This document shows, one piece after another, positions 1 through 10,163 of a DNA stretch of 64,000 nt (the first letter of the stretch is position 1; every line of letters begins with the position of its first letter). Source of the DNA: Gammaproteobacteria bacterium. GTDB lineage: Bacteria; Pseudomonadota; Gammaproteobacteria; GCA-001735895. Location of the stretch: NCBI GenBank assembly GCA_024225395.1, contig JAAEMR010000078.1:1-64000 (forward strand). The letters are read 5' to 3'. The notes beneath the pieces were generated by a model. That model was not told the origin of the DNA, ran no database searches, and saw only the letters and a list, made by a program, of their open reading frames with translations. A program made the translations under genes and the position numbers.

Positions 1-267
1 CCAGTCGGGCGGGTTAGCTGGATCAACAGCTTTAATAACTTCAATCATCCTCATTCGGACAAAAATACGCTGATGTTTTGCCATGGCAGGGTGCTTGAAA
101 TCTTTAGTAGCCAGAAAATAATCCACTAGCTTCTTTAAATCGACTGTCCTGGCAAGCTCCTTTTGAAATAATTTATCGTGCTTTTGAAACTCATCATCGG
201 TCATACCGATGGTGTTTGTATCAAGAAAACTGTTGATGTGTTTTATATTCTTTTTTGCTTTTGTCAC
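1..267 (-). CDS. hypothetical protein, 3' part cut by the window edge
   Basis: Open minus-strand frame from a GTG at 267 running off the left edge (VTKAKKNIKHINSFLDTNTIGMTDDEFQKHDKLFQKEL...PANPPDW); no family recognised. Confidence 0.45.
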   Translation of the reverse strand, partial: MTKAKKNIKHINSFLDTNTIGMTDDEFQKHDKLFQKELARTVDLKKLVDYFLATKDFKHPAMAKHQRIFVRMRMIEVIKAVDPANPPDW

Positions 268-541
268 TATATGATTCCCTGAAAATATTGGGTTATTGTT
301 TAAAAGGATGACTCATCTGGTGATTTATACAGCCAGCACAAGTATTGTGATATAACACAATATATTACCATTATTATTAACTACCCTGAACTGAATGTCT
401 TGGTACTAAGCACGTATTTACTGCAATCATAGTATCGACCGGTATCACACCATAGCAGTGATGTTTGTTGGGTTAAGTCCAGATGCTAACACAATTATCT
501 ACATCTAAGCCAAAGCGTTTAGTTTTTGTAGGAGAGCTTAA

Positions 542-3500
542 TTAGTGGCTATAATTTTTTTCAACTTTCAACTTCACCAAATGACTATTAGACATAAATA
601 ACCGGTACAGAATAGGAATAATAAAAAGAGTCAGGGTCGCAGAAAAACCGAGACCCCAGACAATCGCATTTGCCACTGGTCCCCAAATTAAAGATTCTCC
701 ACCAAGCCCTGTTGCCAGGGATAATAATCCACCAATAGTTGTCAGGGTTGTAATAACGATTGGAATAACGCGTCTTCTGGCGGCGTAAACGGTGGAGTGT
801 AATAACGACATGCCACTGGCAAGTTTTGTATTGGCCGTTGATATCAGTACGATGGCTGAGTTAACAGCGATACCTGCAAGAGCCACGATGCCGTAGAGTG
901 CAAATAAACTTAACGGGTGCTGTGTAATTAATATTCCAATCACTACACCGGTAAATGCCAGAAATACCGTGGACAGAATCATCAGGGGTTGAAAATAACT
1001 CTTAAACTGGGTTCCCAGAATCATGTACATGACTCCGACACCAAAAATAAACAGTACGGCAATCGCATCCAGCGCTTCCTGAATATCATCCAGAATCCCT
1101 GAAAAATCCAGGTTTACATTCGGGTACTTGTGTTTGATTTTTTTCCATTCTTCTTTTATGTAATTGTTCGCTGTGAGTTCATCGATCCGTGTTTTATCAA
1201 TATCGGCTTCAACCGTTATGGTACGTTTAAAATTATAATGGCGAATATTACCCAGGCTGTTACGTGTTTCAGCTGATACCAGCTGGCTAAGTGGAATGGC
1301 ATTACCTGTTGTAGTAAATACAAGCTGCTGTAACAAGTCACTGATCTGTTTTAAATTATCCCGGGCACTTAATATTCTGACGTCTGTTTTTTCACCGTTA
1401 ATCTGTAAATCGGTTAACACTTCACCGTCTACTGAAATGAGTAAGGTTCGAGCTAATAATGCCGGGTTAATGCCAAGTTTCTGGATTTGTTCCAGGCGTA
1501 ACTGATAACTCACCTGGTTAGAGCCACGCGCAGCATCATCGGTGATATCTGAAACCATCTCGTGTTTCTCCAATAAGTCTTTTAACTCTGCACTTGCTGT
1601 TGCTATTGCGTCGTAGTCATCTCCTCTAACCTTAACGCTGATTGATTTTGTGGTTGGAGGGCCGCCACTGAGTTTAAGAAAAGATATATTGACTGCATCG
1701 GGCACGGATGTGATTTGTTTTCGAATATCCTCCATTATTTGTTCGACACTGCGCATGCCCGGCAGGCGAGGATTGAGTCCGATTAAAACCTGTCCATATT
1801 GATTACCAAAGCGGGGTTCGGTTTCAGTGAATAGTAAACCTGAGTAACTGACCATTTCACGGTATTCATTATTCTTTAATAGTTTGCGAGCTAACTGCTC
1901 GATGTCTTCGACTTTTTTATGGGTATTTTGTAGAACCGATGTTGGTGCCATTTCAACATTGATATAAAACAGGCGTAAAGTGTCACTGGCGAAAAAATCT
2001 TTTTTGATCAATGGGCTTGCCATAATGCCTACGGCTGACATGAACAGTAAAACACTGATGAAAATAGCTAACTTTGGAAAGCGCAAAACTTTAATCAACA
2101 ACCTTGTATAGAAAATACGAATAGCTCTTGTCATACGGATTCGCCATCTTTGTGTCGTAGATGGCTGGTGATGATGTTTATCAAAATTCATCACCAGCAC
2201 ATGAGAGGGTAACATCCAGTAGGCTTCTACCAGGCTGATGGACAATGCGATCGTGACCACCAGGGGAATAACCCGCATGAACTCTCCAAGAATGCCCGGT
2301 AGTAGTACGAGTGGAAGAAAAGCAGCCATGGTCGTTAACACCGCGGTAGTGACCGGAGCAAAAACTTCTTTCAATGCATTGATAACGGCCAGATCTCGTT
2401 GTTCACCCAGTGCTATACGATGATAAATAGCTTCGGCAACCACGACTGCATCATCGACCAGCATGCCTAAAGCGATAACCACGGCAAGCAGAACTGACAC
2501 ATTTAAGGTTTGCCCCAGTCCACTTAAAATCCAGAATGATCCAGCCAGGATAAATGGAATGCCAACGGTGGTAATAACCGCAATACGAAAGCCTAAAAAG
2601 ACAAAAGTGATCAATAATACAAATGATAATCCGTAAATGGCATTGGTTTGCATAATGTTAAGGGCATTACGGGTGATTTCAGATTGATCATCAACCAGTA
2701 CCAGCTCTACCCCGGTGGAGTTAGAGAGTTTGTTGCGCTGCTGAATGTAACTCTGGACTCGTTCAATAAGATCTAAAGTGTTAGAACCAGACTGTTTTAA
2801 AACAGCGGCGAGAATAGTGGGCGTGCCATTGCTACTGACCATGCGACTGGCTTCCTGCTGACTGTGTTCAATGCGTGCAAGGTTTTCCAGCGGTACATAC
2901 CCTGACCCGGTTAAAACAGGTAAAGAAGAAAGATAGGCCGGGTCTTCATTTTTCCCGTTTAACCTGACCAGCCACTGTTGACCTCCAGCGGTCAGGCTAC
3001 CAGCAGATAAATCATTAAATAACAGCTTAATTGAATCGGCGAGCTCGGTGGGATTTAAGCCATAACTAATGAGTTTTTCGGGCTGGTAATAAATCTGTAG
3101 CTCAGGATCATTTAAACCATAATTATCGACACGATCTACACCCTTCATGCGTTTTAATTCATCGATAACGTGTTTAGCCTGCAACCTGAGATTTTCATCA
3201 TAAGCGACACCTTTTATTAATACGGTGGCCGCAGGGAAGGCATTGGCTGAAACTATTTCAAGTACCCTGGGTGTCGAGGTTGCTTCAGGAAAATCGTTTT
3301 CTACATTCTGAATTTCACGCCGTAAATCTGACAGGTGTTTGTCATAAGTGCGTTCATCAATTTGATTGAAACGAATTAACAGGCTGCTGACGGATTCCCT
3401 GCTATTACTCGATATGAATTTAATGTCTGGTAATGATTTGAGGGCATCCTCCAGTGGATCAGTAATTTGCTTTTCTATATCCCGGGCCGATGCTCCGGGT

Positions 3501-3646
3501 AACAACGTCGTTACAACAATCCAGTTAAAGTTGATATCAGGATCTTGCTGGCGAGGTAAAGATAGGTAAGAAATTGAGCCAATGACCAGAATTAATGCGA
3601 AGGTCAAATTCGCAAGTACGTCATTTTTTAAAAATCTTAACAACAT
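542..3646 (-). CDS. RND-family efflux transporter permease (AcrB/AcrF-like)
   Basis: 1034 aa; N-terminal TM then SLPRQQDPDINFNWIVVTTLLPGASARDIEKQITDPLE; multi-TM blocks with GMLVDDAVVVAEAI typical of RND pumps. Confidence 0.93.
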   Translation of the reverse strand: MLLRFLKNDVLANLTFALILVIGSISYLSLPRQQDPDINFNWIVVTTLLPGASARDIEKQITDPLEDALKSLPDIKFISSNSRESVSSLLIRFNQIDERTYDKHLSDLRREIQNVENDFPEATSTPRVLEIVSANAFPAATVLIKGVAYDENLRLQAKHVIDELKRMKGVDRVDNYGLNDPELQIYYQPEKLISYGLNPTELADSIKLLFNDLSAGSLTAGGQQWLVRLNGKNEDPAYLSSLPVLTGSGYVPLENLARIEHSQQEASRMVSSNGTPTILAAVLKQSGSNTLDLIERVQSYIQQRNKLSNSTGVELVLVDDQSEITRNALNIMQTNAIYGLSFVLLITFVFLGFRIAVITTVGIPFILAGSFWILSGLGQTLNVSVLLAVVIALGMLVDDAVVVAEAIYHRIALGEQRDLAVINALKEVFAPVTTAVLTTMAAFLPLVLLPGILGEFMRVIPLVVTIALSISLVEAYWMLPSHVLVMNFDKHHHQPSTTQRWRIRMTRAIRIFYTRLLIKVLRFPKLAIFISVLLFMSAVGIMASPLIKKDFFASDTLRLFYINVEMAPTSVLQNTHKKVEDIEQLARKLLKNNEYREMVSYSGLLFTETEPRFGNQYGQVLIGLNPRLPGMRSVEQIMEDIRKQITSVPDAVNISFLKLSGGPPTTKSISVKVRGDDYDAIATASAELKDLLEKHEMVSDITDDAARGSNQVSYQLRLEQIQKLGINPALLARTLLISVDGEVLTDLQINGEKTDVRILSARDNLKQISDLLQQLVFTTTGNAIPLSQLVSAETRNSLGNIRHYNFKRTITVEADIDKTRIDELTANNYIKEEWKKIKHKYPNVNLDFSGILDDIQEALDAIAVLFIFGVGVMYMILGTQFKSYFQPLMILSTVFLAFTGVVIGILITQHPLSLFALYGIVALAGIAVNSAIVLISTANTKLASGMSLLHSTVYAARRRVIPIVITTLTTIGGLLSLATGLGGESLIWGPVANAIVWGLGFSATLTLFIIPILYRLFMSNSHLVKLKVEKNYSH

Positions 3647-3656
3647 GATGTTTTAT

Positions 3657-4670
3657 TCAGGGTTTAATTATTATTTTTTCGTTGTCTTTTATCAGTTGTA
3701 GCTGATCATTGATAATTAAGGTGTCGGCAGGCAAATCACTTTCTACTGCTTGTCCTTCCTGTGCATCAGGTAAAACATTAAAGGCTGCCTTACCGTTGCG
3801 GGAAGTAAAGACGCCAAATGAATTTTTCCTTTTTTGAATATAATGTGCAGGAATAAAGTGCTTTAGCGTATCAAATTTTACCAGTCCATAACTCCCGCCC
3901 GGAGGTAGGTCTGCAGAGGTGATTGTTAAATGGACTATTTGTTGCTTACTGTTGCCATCGACGATCGGTAATATCTTGCGGATTTTCAGTTCATATAATG
4001 ATCCGGAAGTTTCAAACGAAAGTGATTTAGCCTGTGTTAAAAGCTGGATGTTATAGACAGGTATTTCAAGCCGAATTTCTACAGCATCCGCTTTGAGTAA
4101 CGTAAACTGTGCTGACCCTGGCGTTGAATAAGATCCGAGACTGGTGAATTTTTCTAAAATTAGTCCCGTAAAAGGGGCTTTTATCTGGCAGTGATTTACA
4201 CTTTGCCTGGCTGCTGAAAGCAAAGCCTGTTGTTCCTCAATGCCAGCATTGTCGGCGACTAGCTGGGTTTCACGCAAATCAAGTTCTTCTCGGGAAATAC
4301 TGCTACTACGACTTAATCTGTTGGCGCGATCCAGTTGTTGTTTTGTTGATTTTCGTTTAGCCATCAATTGTTTGATAACGGCTTCAATTCGAGTCTTATT
4401 TAGTTCTGCGGTCGTACAATCCAGTTTAATAATGACCTGGTCTTGTTTTACTTCGTCGCCTACCAGGGCGGGGAAGTAAATGATTCGGCCACTGGCTTCA
4501 GCAGCAATTTTAGCCAGTTGCAGGTTGATGACCGAAGCAGGGTATTGCAAGGTTTTTGAAAATGCGATGTCAGCAAAGCGTTCAACACTGACTTCACGTT
4601 CAGCATGAGCGGATGGCAGGTAACCAAGTCCGATTAAGGTGATTAACGTCCATCTGTATATTATTTTCAT
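3657..4670 (-). CDS. RND efflux periplasmic adaptor (HlyD/MFP family)
   Basis: Signal peptide, coiled-coil and lipoyl-like halves (SGRIIYFPALVGDEVKQDQVIIKLD; KAPFTGLILEKFTSLGSYSTPG); 10 bp upstream of the RND gene. ORF track starts at a TTG at 4715; the ATG at 4670 gives a better signal peptide. Confidence 0.88.
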   Translation of the reverse strand: MKIIYRWTLITLIGLGYLPSAHAEREVSVERFADIAFSKTLQYPASVINLQLAKIAAEASGRIIYFPALVGDEVKQDQVIIKLDCTTAELNKTRIEAVIKQLMAKRKSTKQQLDRANRLSRSSSISREELDLRETQLVADNAGIEEQQALLSAARQSVNHCQIKAPFTGLILEKFTSLGSYSTPGSAQFTLLKADAVEIRLEIPVYNIQLLTQAKSLSFETSGSLYELKIRKILPIVDGNSKQQIVHLTITSADLPPGGSYGLVKFDTLKHFIPAHYIQKRKNSFGVFTSRNGKAAFNVLPDAQEGQAVESDLPADTLIINDQLQLIKDNEKIIIKP

Positions 4671-4714
4671 GAAGATTATAATGTGTTTCAAATAGTGAGG
4701 TTCTAAAATAAACA

Positions 4715-5170
4715 ATGATCAGTTTAGCAAAATTTAGTTTGATATTACTATTTATTATCATACCTGTTGCTGGTTTTGCTACTCAGCACATGCCTTCTGA
4801 AGTTTTTCCTGTTCAGAGCATGGAACTGATGGATAAAATGTATCAGCTTGAAATAGCGGACTCCGTGAAACGAAAAAAACAGGGTTTAATGTTTAGAAAG
4901 AACTTGAGCCAAAATGCGGGTATGTTATTTATTTACTCCGGGCCCGGAAATTATCGAATCTGGATGAAAAATACCTTAATACCTTTGACAGTGATCTGGC
5001 TGGATGAACAGGCAACAATTATTGATAAGAAAATCTTGCAACCCTGTCGATCAGTAAACTGTCCTGATTACGGTGTTTCCACACCCTCCATGTTTATCCT
5101 CGAGCTTCACCCTTCAGAATATTCCCGTTTCAATATTGGTGACTCTTTAGCGGTAATTCTTTTCAGGTAA
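4715..5170 (+). CDS. DUF192 family secreted protein
   Basis: Signal peptide plus KKQGLMFRKNLSQNAGMLFIYSGPGNYRIWMKNTLIPLTVIWLD, the DUF192 signature. Confidence 0.88.
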   Translation: MISLAKFSLILLFIIIPVAGFATQHMPSEVFPVQSMELMDKMYQLEIADSVKRKKQGLMFRKNLSQNAGMLFIYSGPGNYRIWMKNTLIPLTVIWLDEQATIIDKKILQPCRSVNCPDYGVSTPSMFILELHPSEYSRFNIGDSLAVILFR

Positions 5171-5217
5171 TTAGACTATTCAACTTAGCAGGTATTTCGC
5201 TCGCAGCATTTATTGAA

Positions 5218-6168
5218 CTACTTTTTAAGATAGCCGATTACTTTACTGATTACTTCGTGATCTTTTAATAATTTCAGGTGACCTAACCCTTGAGTTTTTA
5301 ATAATTTAGCGCTACTCCAGTGATTTTGAATTTCGTTGAAGTGTTTCTGAGAAACTTCTTCATCGTCTGTATCAAATATTAATAAGCCACTTTGATCTTT
5401 GTCCTCAAGCAGATTTTCAGTGCTTAATAATTCCCATGAATTTTCTATAGGTAAAATTTTCTGGATCTCCCTGTTAATTAACGCTTTAAACTGTTGTTTT
5501 AGAGCGGGTCTAAGTTTTAATAATTGAGTATAAGAATCGAATATTTCCTGCACATCAAGGTTCGGGGCTATCAAAACCATTCTGTTGAGCATTAAACCTC
5601 TGCGGGTGGCCAGCGTGACAGCCATGGCACCAAATGAATGTGCAATGACGCTGTCTATGGGGCCTATCTGTTGCTGAATAGCCACCAGTGAATCTGAAAA
5701 ATCCAGTAGATGAGCGCGTTTTCCGGGATTTGATCCGTGAGCTGGTGCATCAAAAACGGCCACTCGATAGCCCGCTTGCGTCAGATCAGGAATGAAATTT
5801 CTGAACTGTGTTCCCGAGCCGTTCCATCCATGCATCAACACGATCAGGGGACCTTTGCCCCATAAATAGACAGGTATGCTTTGATTGCTGAGGTTAATTT
5901 CTATTCGATGATCAGCCTGATTCCAGAATTTGTGTACCCAGGGTTTTGGTCGACGTTTATAAATGCTAAACCAGATTTTGTTAAGTTGTTGTGCCGCCCA
6001 GTTGATATTCAGCAGGGAAATTACATTGAGTGCATAACCCAATACAATGAACTTCCAGGGCACTACACGTTTTGTGCGACTGCTTTTTGCTGAGTCAGTC
6101 ATCAGAGAAATGTTTGCTGGAAATTCAACAAAAGCAGATTTTACAAACGTCAAAGTAGGGTAGTTCAT
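5218..6168 (-). CDS. alpha/beta hydrolase
   Basis: LIVLMHGWNGSGTQFRNFIPDL oxyanion motif, AHSFGAMAV nucleophile elbow, terminal GHLKLL. Confidence 0.85.
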   Translation of the reverse strand: MNYPTLTFVKSAFVEFPANISLMTDSAKSSRTKRVVPWKFIVLGYALNVISLLNINWAAQQLNKIWFSIYKRRPKPWVHKFWNQADHRIEINLSNQSIPVYLWGKGPLIVLMHGWNGSGTQFRNFIPDLTQAGYRVAVFDAPAHGSNPGKRAHLLDFSDSLVAIQQQIGPIDSVIAHSFGAMAVTLATRRGLMLNRMVLIAPNLDVQEIFDSYTQLLKLRPALKQQFKALINREIQKILPIENSWELLSTENLLEDKDQSGLLIFDTDDEEVSQKHFNEIQNHWSSAKLLKTQGLGHLKLLKDHEVISKVIGYLKK

Positions 6169-6265
6169 GGTGGGACTCTGTTAAATAATAGATTCAGTAT
6201 GAGGTTTGCAGTGGCTATCAAAAAGTGTCATATTTGACATAATACTGGTGAGTTAGGACGTTTTC

Positions 6266-7264
6266 ATGAAGGCAGCATTATTTTTAATGGACAGGTGTAT
6301 AGGTTCATCAATTCATGGAATCCTGGATGCCCTGATAGCATCCAACTACACACTGATAAAGTCGGGACTGGATCCCATGTTTGAATGGCATACCATTTCT
6401 ATGGATGGTTTTGCCGTTACACCCATTAACGGTTTAAAGATTCAACCTGATTATAGTTTGCAGCAATATCAGCAACTGGAGAGTGAGCCGGATATGTGGA
6501 TATTACCTCCTGTGTTTCATGCTTCATCAAATTACAGCAGGGTTGAACAAACATTAATTCATTCGGAAAAATTTTTACCCGTAATTCATCAGCACTATGA
6601 TCGAGGCGGCATGTTTTTGAGCATTTGCAGTGGTTCTTTTCTATTGGCAAAAGCCGGTCTGATGCAAAATCGACCTGCTTTAATGCACTGGAATAATGAG
6701 CAACATTTTCACAAAATGTTCCCGCAACTAAAAATTGATACACAAAAAAATATTGCCGATTATGGAAATATTATCTGTGCAAATGGTGGTGTTCTGTCTT
6801 ATGAACATCTGATTATGTACCTGGTAGAGGGGTTTGCCGGGCATCGCATTGCGGTCGATACTGCAAAGCTACTGATGATGAACCTCAATGCATCATCGCC
6901 ATTAGCTTACCGAAGCAATATTGGAACGCATAATCACTCTGATGACCTTGTTTTGCAGGCGCAGCGATATATTGAGCGTCATTACACAACAGCTATAAAC
7001 TTAAACACCCTGTCTGAAAAGTTCAATATCAGTGACAGGCAGCTTAAGCGACGCTTTTCCAAAGCAATTCAATGCTCCCCATTACAGTATGTACAGAAAA
7101 TTAGAATTGACAGAGCCTGCAACCTGCTAGAAATTACCCGGTTATCCTCTAATAAAATTGTCTATGAAGTAGGCTACCAGGATGAAAGCAGTTTTCGACG
7201 TTTATTTAAAAAGCACATGGGCATGACGATGGAAAATTATCGACAGCAATTTGGCAGACAGTAA
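6266..7264 (+). CDS. GlxA-family transcriptional regulator (DJ-1/PfpI domain + AraC HTH)
   Basis: N-terminal amidase-like domain with LSICSGSFLLAKAGLMQNRPALMHW; C-terminal AraC HTH (FNISDRQLKRRFSKA...VGYQDESSFRRLFKKHMGMT). Confidence 0.92.
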   Translation: MKAALFLMDRCIGSSIHGILDALIASNYTLIKSGLDPMFEWHTISMDGFAVTPINGLKIQPDYSLQQYQQLESEPDMWILPPVFHASSNYSRVEQTLIHSEKFLPVIHQHYDRGGMFLSICSGSFLLAKAGLMQNRPALMHWNNEQHFHKMFPQLKIDTQKNIADYGNIICANGGVLSYEHLIMYLVEGFAGHRIAVDTAKLLMMNLNASSPLAYRSNIGTHNHSDDLVLQAQRYIERHYTTAINLNTLSEKFNISDRQLKRRFSKAIQCSPLQYVQKIRIDRACNLLEITRLSSNKIVYEVGYQDESSFRRLFKKHMGMTMENYRQQFGRQ

Positions 7265-7350
7265 CGCTTTCTTTTGCATGACCTGTGTTAGTTCATAGTT
7301 AGCTGAAGCATGTTAATCTATCGCCTTTTTCACACGGTCTTAATACTGAA

Positions 7351-7713
7351 ATGAAGCCCATTTACCCCCTGTTTCTATTTATCATTGTTGCATTACTTTC
7401 CGCCTGTTCTCCACACTCGGCTTCCGGAGTCTGGAAAGCGACTCAGGGTAATGAATATGGCATTTCGAAACTGGTGGTAGCATTTGATGGAAGGGCTGAA
7501 TTTGTTACTCCAAAATTAGACAATGCAAACTGGCATTGTTTCTGGTCAGCGGTGGCTGAAAAAACTGCTGAGCTTAAGTGTACTCCGTCAACTGATACGG
7601 ATACGGAAGAAACTTTTAAAATATCAATTAATGCAGATGGTCTTGCTGAGTTGAGCCACAAATCGAAGCTGATAGCTGTTTTAATGAGAGTTGATGAAAA
7701 TCCGGTTCTTTAA
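7351..7713 (+). CDS. small lipoprotein
   Basis: 120 aa, lipobox LLSACS after an N-terminal hydrophobic stretch. Confidence 0.75.
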   Translation: MKPIYPLFLFIIVALLSACSPHSASGVWKATQGNEYGISKLVVAFDGRAEFVTPKLDNANWHCFWSAVAEKTAELKCTPSTDTDTEETFKISINADGLAELSHKSKLIAVLMRVDENPVL

Positions 7714-7735
7714 TTTTTTGACTTTAAAGAACCGG
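7702..7735. terminator. strong hairpin between convergent genes (possible bidirectional terminator)
   Basis: CCGGTTCTTTAA (7702-7713) and TTAAAGAACCGG (7724-7735) form a perfect 12-bp stem; the upstream gene's stop codon lies in the left arm. The T-run is in the loop, not after the stem. Confidence 0.5.
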
Positions 7736-7742
7736 GTTGAAA

Positions 7743-8228
7743 TTAGCGCCAGGTAGGTTTCATGTACATACCAGGAGTCGCTTCTTCAGCCATTATCTTT
7801 CCTGGTTGCATCATCGAACGAATGCCCTGATCCATGCCCGGCATCATGTATGGTTGAGATTGTGGGCGAGGCTGAGGTTGTGCCATACTATTCCACGGCA
7901 TCATGCCTCCACCGAATGGCTGCGCTGGTGGCGGCTGGCTGTACCTGGGAGCAGAATTTCCACCCCACGGCATCATGCCACCAAAAGGTTGAGGTTGTGG
8001 CGGTGGTGCCTGATAAACAGGTGCTCGATTGCCGCCCCAGGGCATGAAGTTTGATCCATAGGGCTGCGGGTTAGATGGTGGTCTGGCATAACCCTGACCA
8101 CTCCACGGCATCCTGTTAGGTGCTGCAGTTGAATATCCACCGGGCATACCCCAGTTTTCCCACTGAGCATGGACATTGCCTGTGAGTAAAGTCAGGCCTG
8201 TACAAAAAATTAATAGACTCTTGTTCAT
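7743..8228 (-). CDS. secreted Pro/Gly/Met/Trp-rich repeat protein
   Basis: 161 aa with signal peptide (MNKSLLIFCTGLTLLTGNVHAQ) and repeated MPW(G/S)G units. Confidence 0.75.
   Translation of the reverse strand: MNKSLLIFCTGLTLLTGNVHAQWENWGMPGGYSTAAPNRMPWSGQGYARPPSNPQPYGSNFMPWGGNRAPVYQAPPPQPQPFGGMMPWGGNSAPRYSQPPPAQPFGGGMMPWNSMAQPQPRPQSQPYMMPGMDQGIRSMMQPGKIMAEEATPGMYMKPTWR
7893..8110 (-). repeat. imperfect 72-nt coding tandem repeat
   Basis: Minus-strand tgcc(g/c)tgg motif encoding MPW recurs with anchors at 7893, 7965, 8037 and 8103 (spacing 72, 72, 66 nt). Confidence 0.75.
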
Positions 8229-8404
8229 TTGCTTTCCTCTTAAGTGATTTATTTATAATTTTTATTGTTTCAAGTTTAACCATTTTTAATGGTTGATTGA
8301 GTTTAGCTTTATTTGTTGGAAATGTAGACAGAAATTTTGTTGTGGTTCTGTAGCAGGTTTATAACGGGTGGAATATTCACCGCTAAGGTTAAAAAAATCT
8401 CAAG

Positions 8405-9583
8405 CTAAAGCGGTTGTTTCGGTAAGTTTTTTAACCACAATATTGAAATTAGACAAATCAAAATAAATGGTATTACGCTGATATTAACCATGAACCAGCC
8501 GAGTTGATGTTGTAAAACACCGGCACCGAGTGAAGCAAAGGTGACGGTAGTAAAGACGCTAAAATCATTGAGTGCCTGAGTTTTTGCTTTTTCAGCCTCA
8601 TTATAAGTTTTGGTCAGCATGGTTGTGCCGCCGATAAACATAAAGTTCCAGCCCAGCCCTAATAAAAATAGTGCCAGCCAGAAATGCCATAGCGTGGTAC
8701 CGATTAAATTGGTACCGATACAGCCCAGCATCAATAGTCCACCGATAAATATGATTCGTTCTACACCAAATCTGTTAATCAGGTGTCCGGTAAAAAAAGA
8801 AGGTGCAAACATGCCCAGAACATGCCATTGAATGACAAAGGCGACATCACTAAAAGGAAGGTTCTCGTGTTTCATGGAAAGAGGGGTCGCAGTCATCAAC
8901 AGGGACATCATGCTAAACCCGATGGCAGCTGATAACAGTGCTACTATGAAATGAGGCTGCCGGGCAATTTCACCTAAGCTGCGGGCATAGTCATTTAACA
9001 CTTTATTAACCGGTTTCGGTAAATCCATCCATAAAATATTAACCAGGTTGAGGCTATACAGAATAAACACGGCGATAAAACTACCAAGGTAAGCAATATC
9101 AAATGCGTCTTTACTGTAATTCGCCAGATTAGGACCAATGAATGCCGCTAAAACACCACCGGCTAAAACATAGGAAATAGCCGTATTGCTATGTCCGGGT
9201 GGCGCTACTTCGGTGGCCACGAAGCGAAAATAATTTCCAAAACCGGTATAGATACCAAACATCAGCGCGGCCAGACAAAACACAACAAATGAACCTTGAG
9301 TTATTGCGTACAAAGCAGTGAAGCTACCGATAAATCCGATAATTGAGCTAAAAATGAAACCCTTACGCCGACCTATACGATTCATCATTAAAGATGCCGG
9401 AATGGTGGTTAACATGGTTGCAAAAAACTGGATCGCCAGCGGTAGTGTGGCGAGAGTTTTATCATCTGCCAGATTATAACCGATAATAGATGAAGCGGTA
9501 AGCAACAAGGTATTAACAGACATCATCAATGCCTGTGCAAACGCCAACTGAATGACATTTTTATTGATGGCCGTGATTTTCAT
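8405..9583 (-). CDS. MFS transporter
   Basis: 392 aa, about 12 hydrophobic segments; TTIPASLMMNRIGRRKGFIF loop 2-3 MFS motif. Confidence 0.88.
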   Translation of the reverse strand: MKITAINKNVIQLAFAQALMMSVNTLLLTASSIIGYNLADDKTLATLPLAIQFFATMLTTIPASLMMNRIGRRKGFIFSSIIGFIGSFTALYAITQGSFVVFCLAALMFGIYTGFGNYFRFVATEVAPPGHSNTAISYVLAGGVLAAFIGPNLANYSKDAFDIAYLGSFIAVFILYSLNLVNILWMDLPKPVNKVLNDYARSLGEIARQPHFIVALLSAAIGFSMMSLLMTATPLSMKHENLPFSDVAFVIQWHVLGMFAPSFFTGHLINRFGVERIIFIGGLLMLGCIGTNLIGTTLWHFWLALFLLGLGWNFMFIGGTTMLTKTYNEAEKAKTQALNDFSVFTTVTFASLGAGVLQHQLGWFMVNISVIPFILICLISILWLKNLPKQPL

Positions 9584-9584
9584 T

Positions 9585-10163
9585 CTATGCCTGGCAGGCT
9601 TGCATTTTTTTCCATGCGGACATTACTTTAGTCTCTACCTGATGCCGGTTATTAAGTTGTAACTCCAGGGGAATTAATCGAGGGTGCATGACCTGTTCCG
9701 GGTGACCCTTTGGAAAAGCAGCCGTATGATCAAAAAATAAAAAGCCGTCTATGTGGATATCTGGCAGGAAAGCGGATATAGCTTTAACCTGGTAATCCAG
9801 TTCGAATAACGGGTTTTTAAAGGTATAACTTTTTTGCCCCAGCATTTGCGTCCATTCATCTATATTACTAGCACAAAAAATTCTCCCCTGGTATTTTTTA
9901 TACACTAATAATGTAATGCCGTTATGACGTAATAATATTCGATCAATGGTGAAATGATGTCCCAGACCGTCAGGGAATTGAATGTTGGAAATTTGTTCCA
10001 GTCCGAGGTTATTGAGGCAATATTCCGTTCTAAATAATAACCATGACTGTTTGATTCTAATTCGATTTAGGTAGATGATAAAAAATATGGCTATAAAGGT
10101 GACTGCTGATATTAATCCTACCCCGGAAAATAATTGAGCACTTACATGAAGAAAGTTGTCCAT
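9585..10163 (-). CDS. membrane-anchored NERD (nuclease-related) domain protein
   Basis: N-terminal TM then ...YCLNNLGLEQISNIQFPDGLGHHFTIDRILLRHNGITLLVYKKYQGRIF, resembling the NERD fold. Confidence 0.6.
   Translation of the reverse strand: MDNFLHVSAQLFSGVGLISAVTFIAIFFIIYLNRIRIKQSWLLFRTEYCLNNLGLEQISNIQFPDGLGHHFTIDRILLRHNGITLLVYKKYQGRIFCASNIDEWTQMLGQKSYTFKNPLFELDYQVKAISAFLPDIHIDGFLFFDHTAAFPKGHPEQVMHPRLIPLELQLNNRHQVETKVMSAWKKMQACQA

Noticed and set aside
343-362. CRP-type site (TGTGA-N6-TCACA)
   Set aside because: Half-site spacing is TGTG-N6-CACA, two bases shorter than CRP; kept only as a generic inverted repeat.
6426-6743. 105-aa minus ORF inside the GlxA-type regulator
   Set aside because: Antisense to a well-supported DJ-1/AraC coding region.
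7737-8054. + strand ORFs (105 aa and 65 aa) opposite the MPWGGN protein
   Set aside because: Antisense shadows of the repetitive GC-richer coding sequence; no start context or recognisable domain, while the minus ORF has a signal peptide and periodic protein repeats.
7893-8110. Regularly spaced repeats that might suggest a CRISPR-like array
   Set aside because: 72-nt in-frame repeats encoding MPW units with related spacers; coding repeat, not CRISPR.
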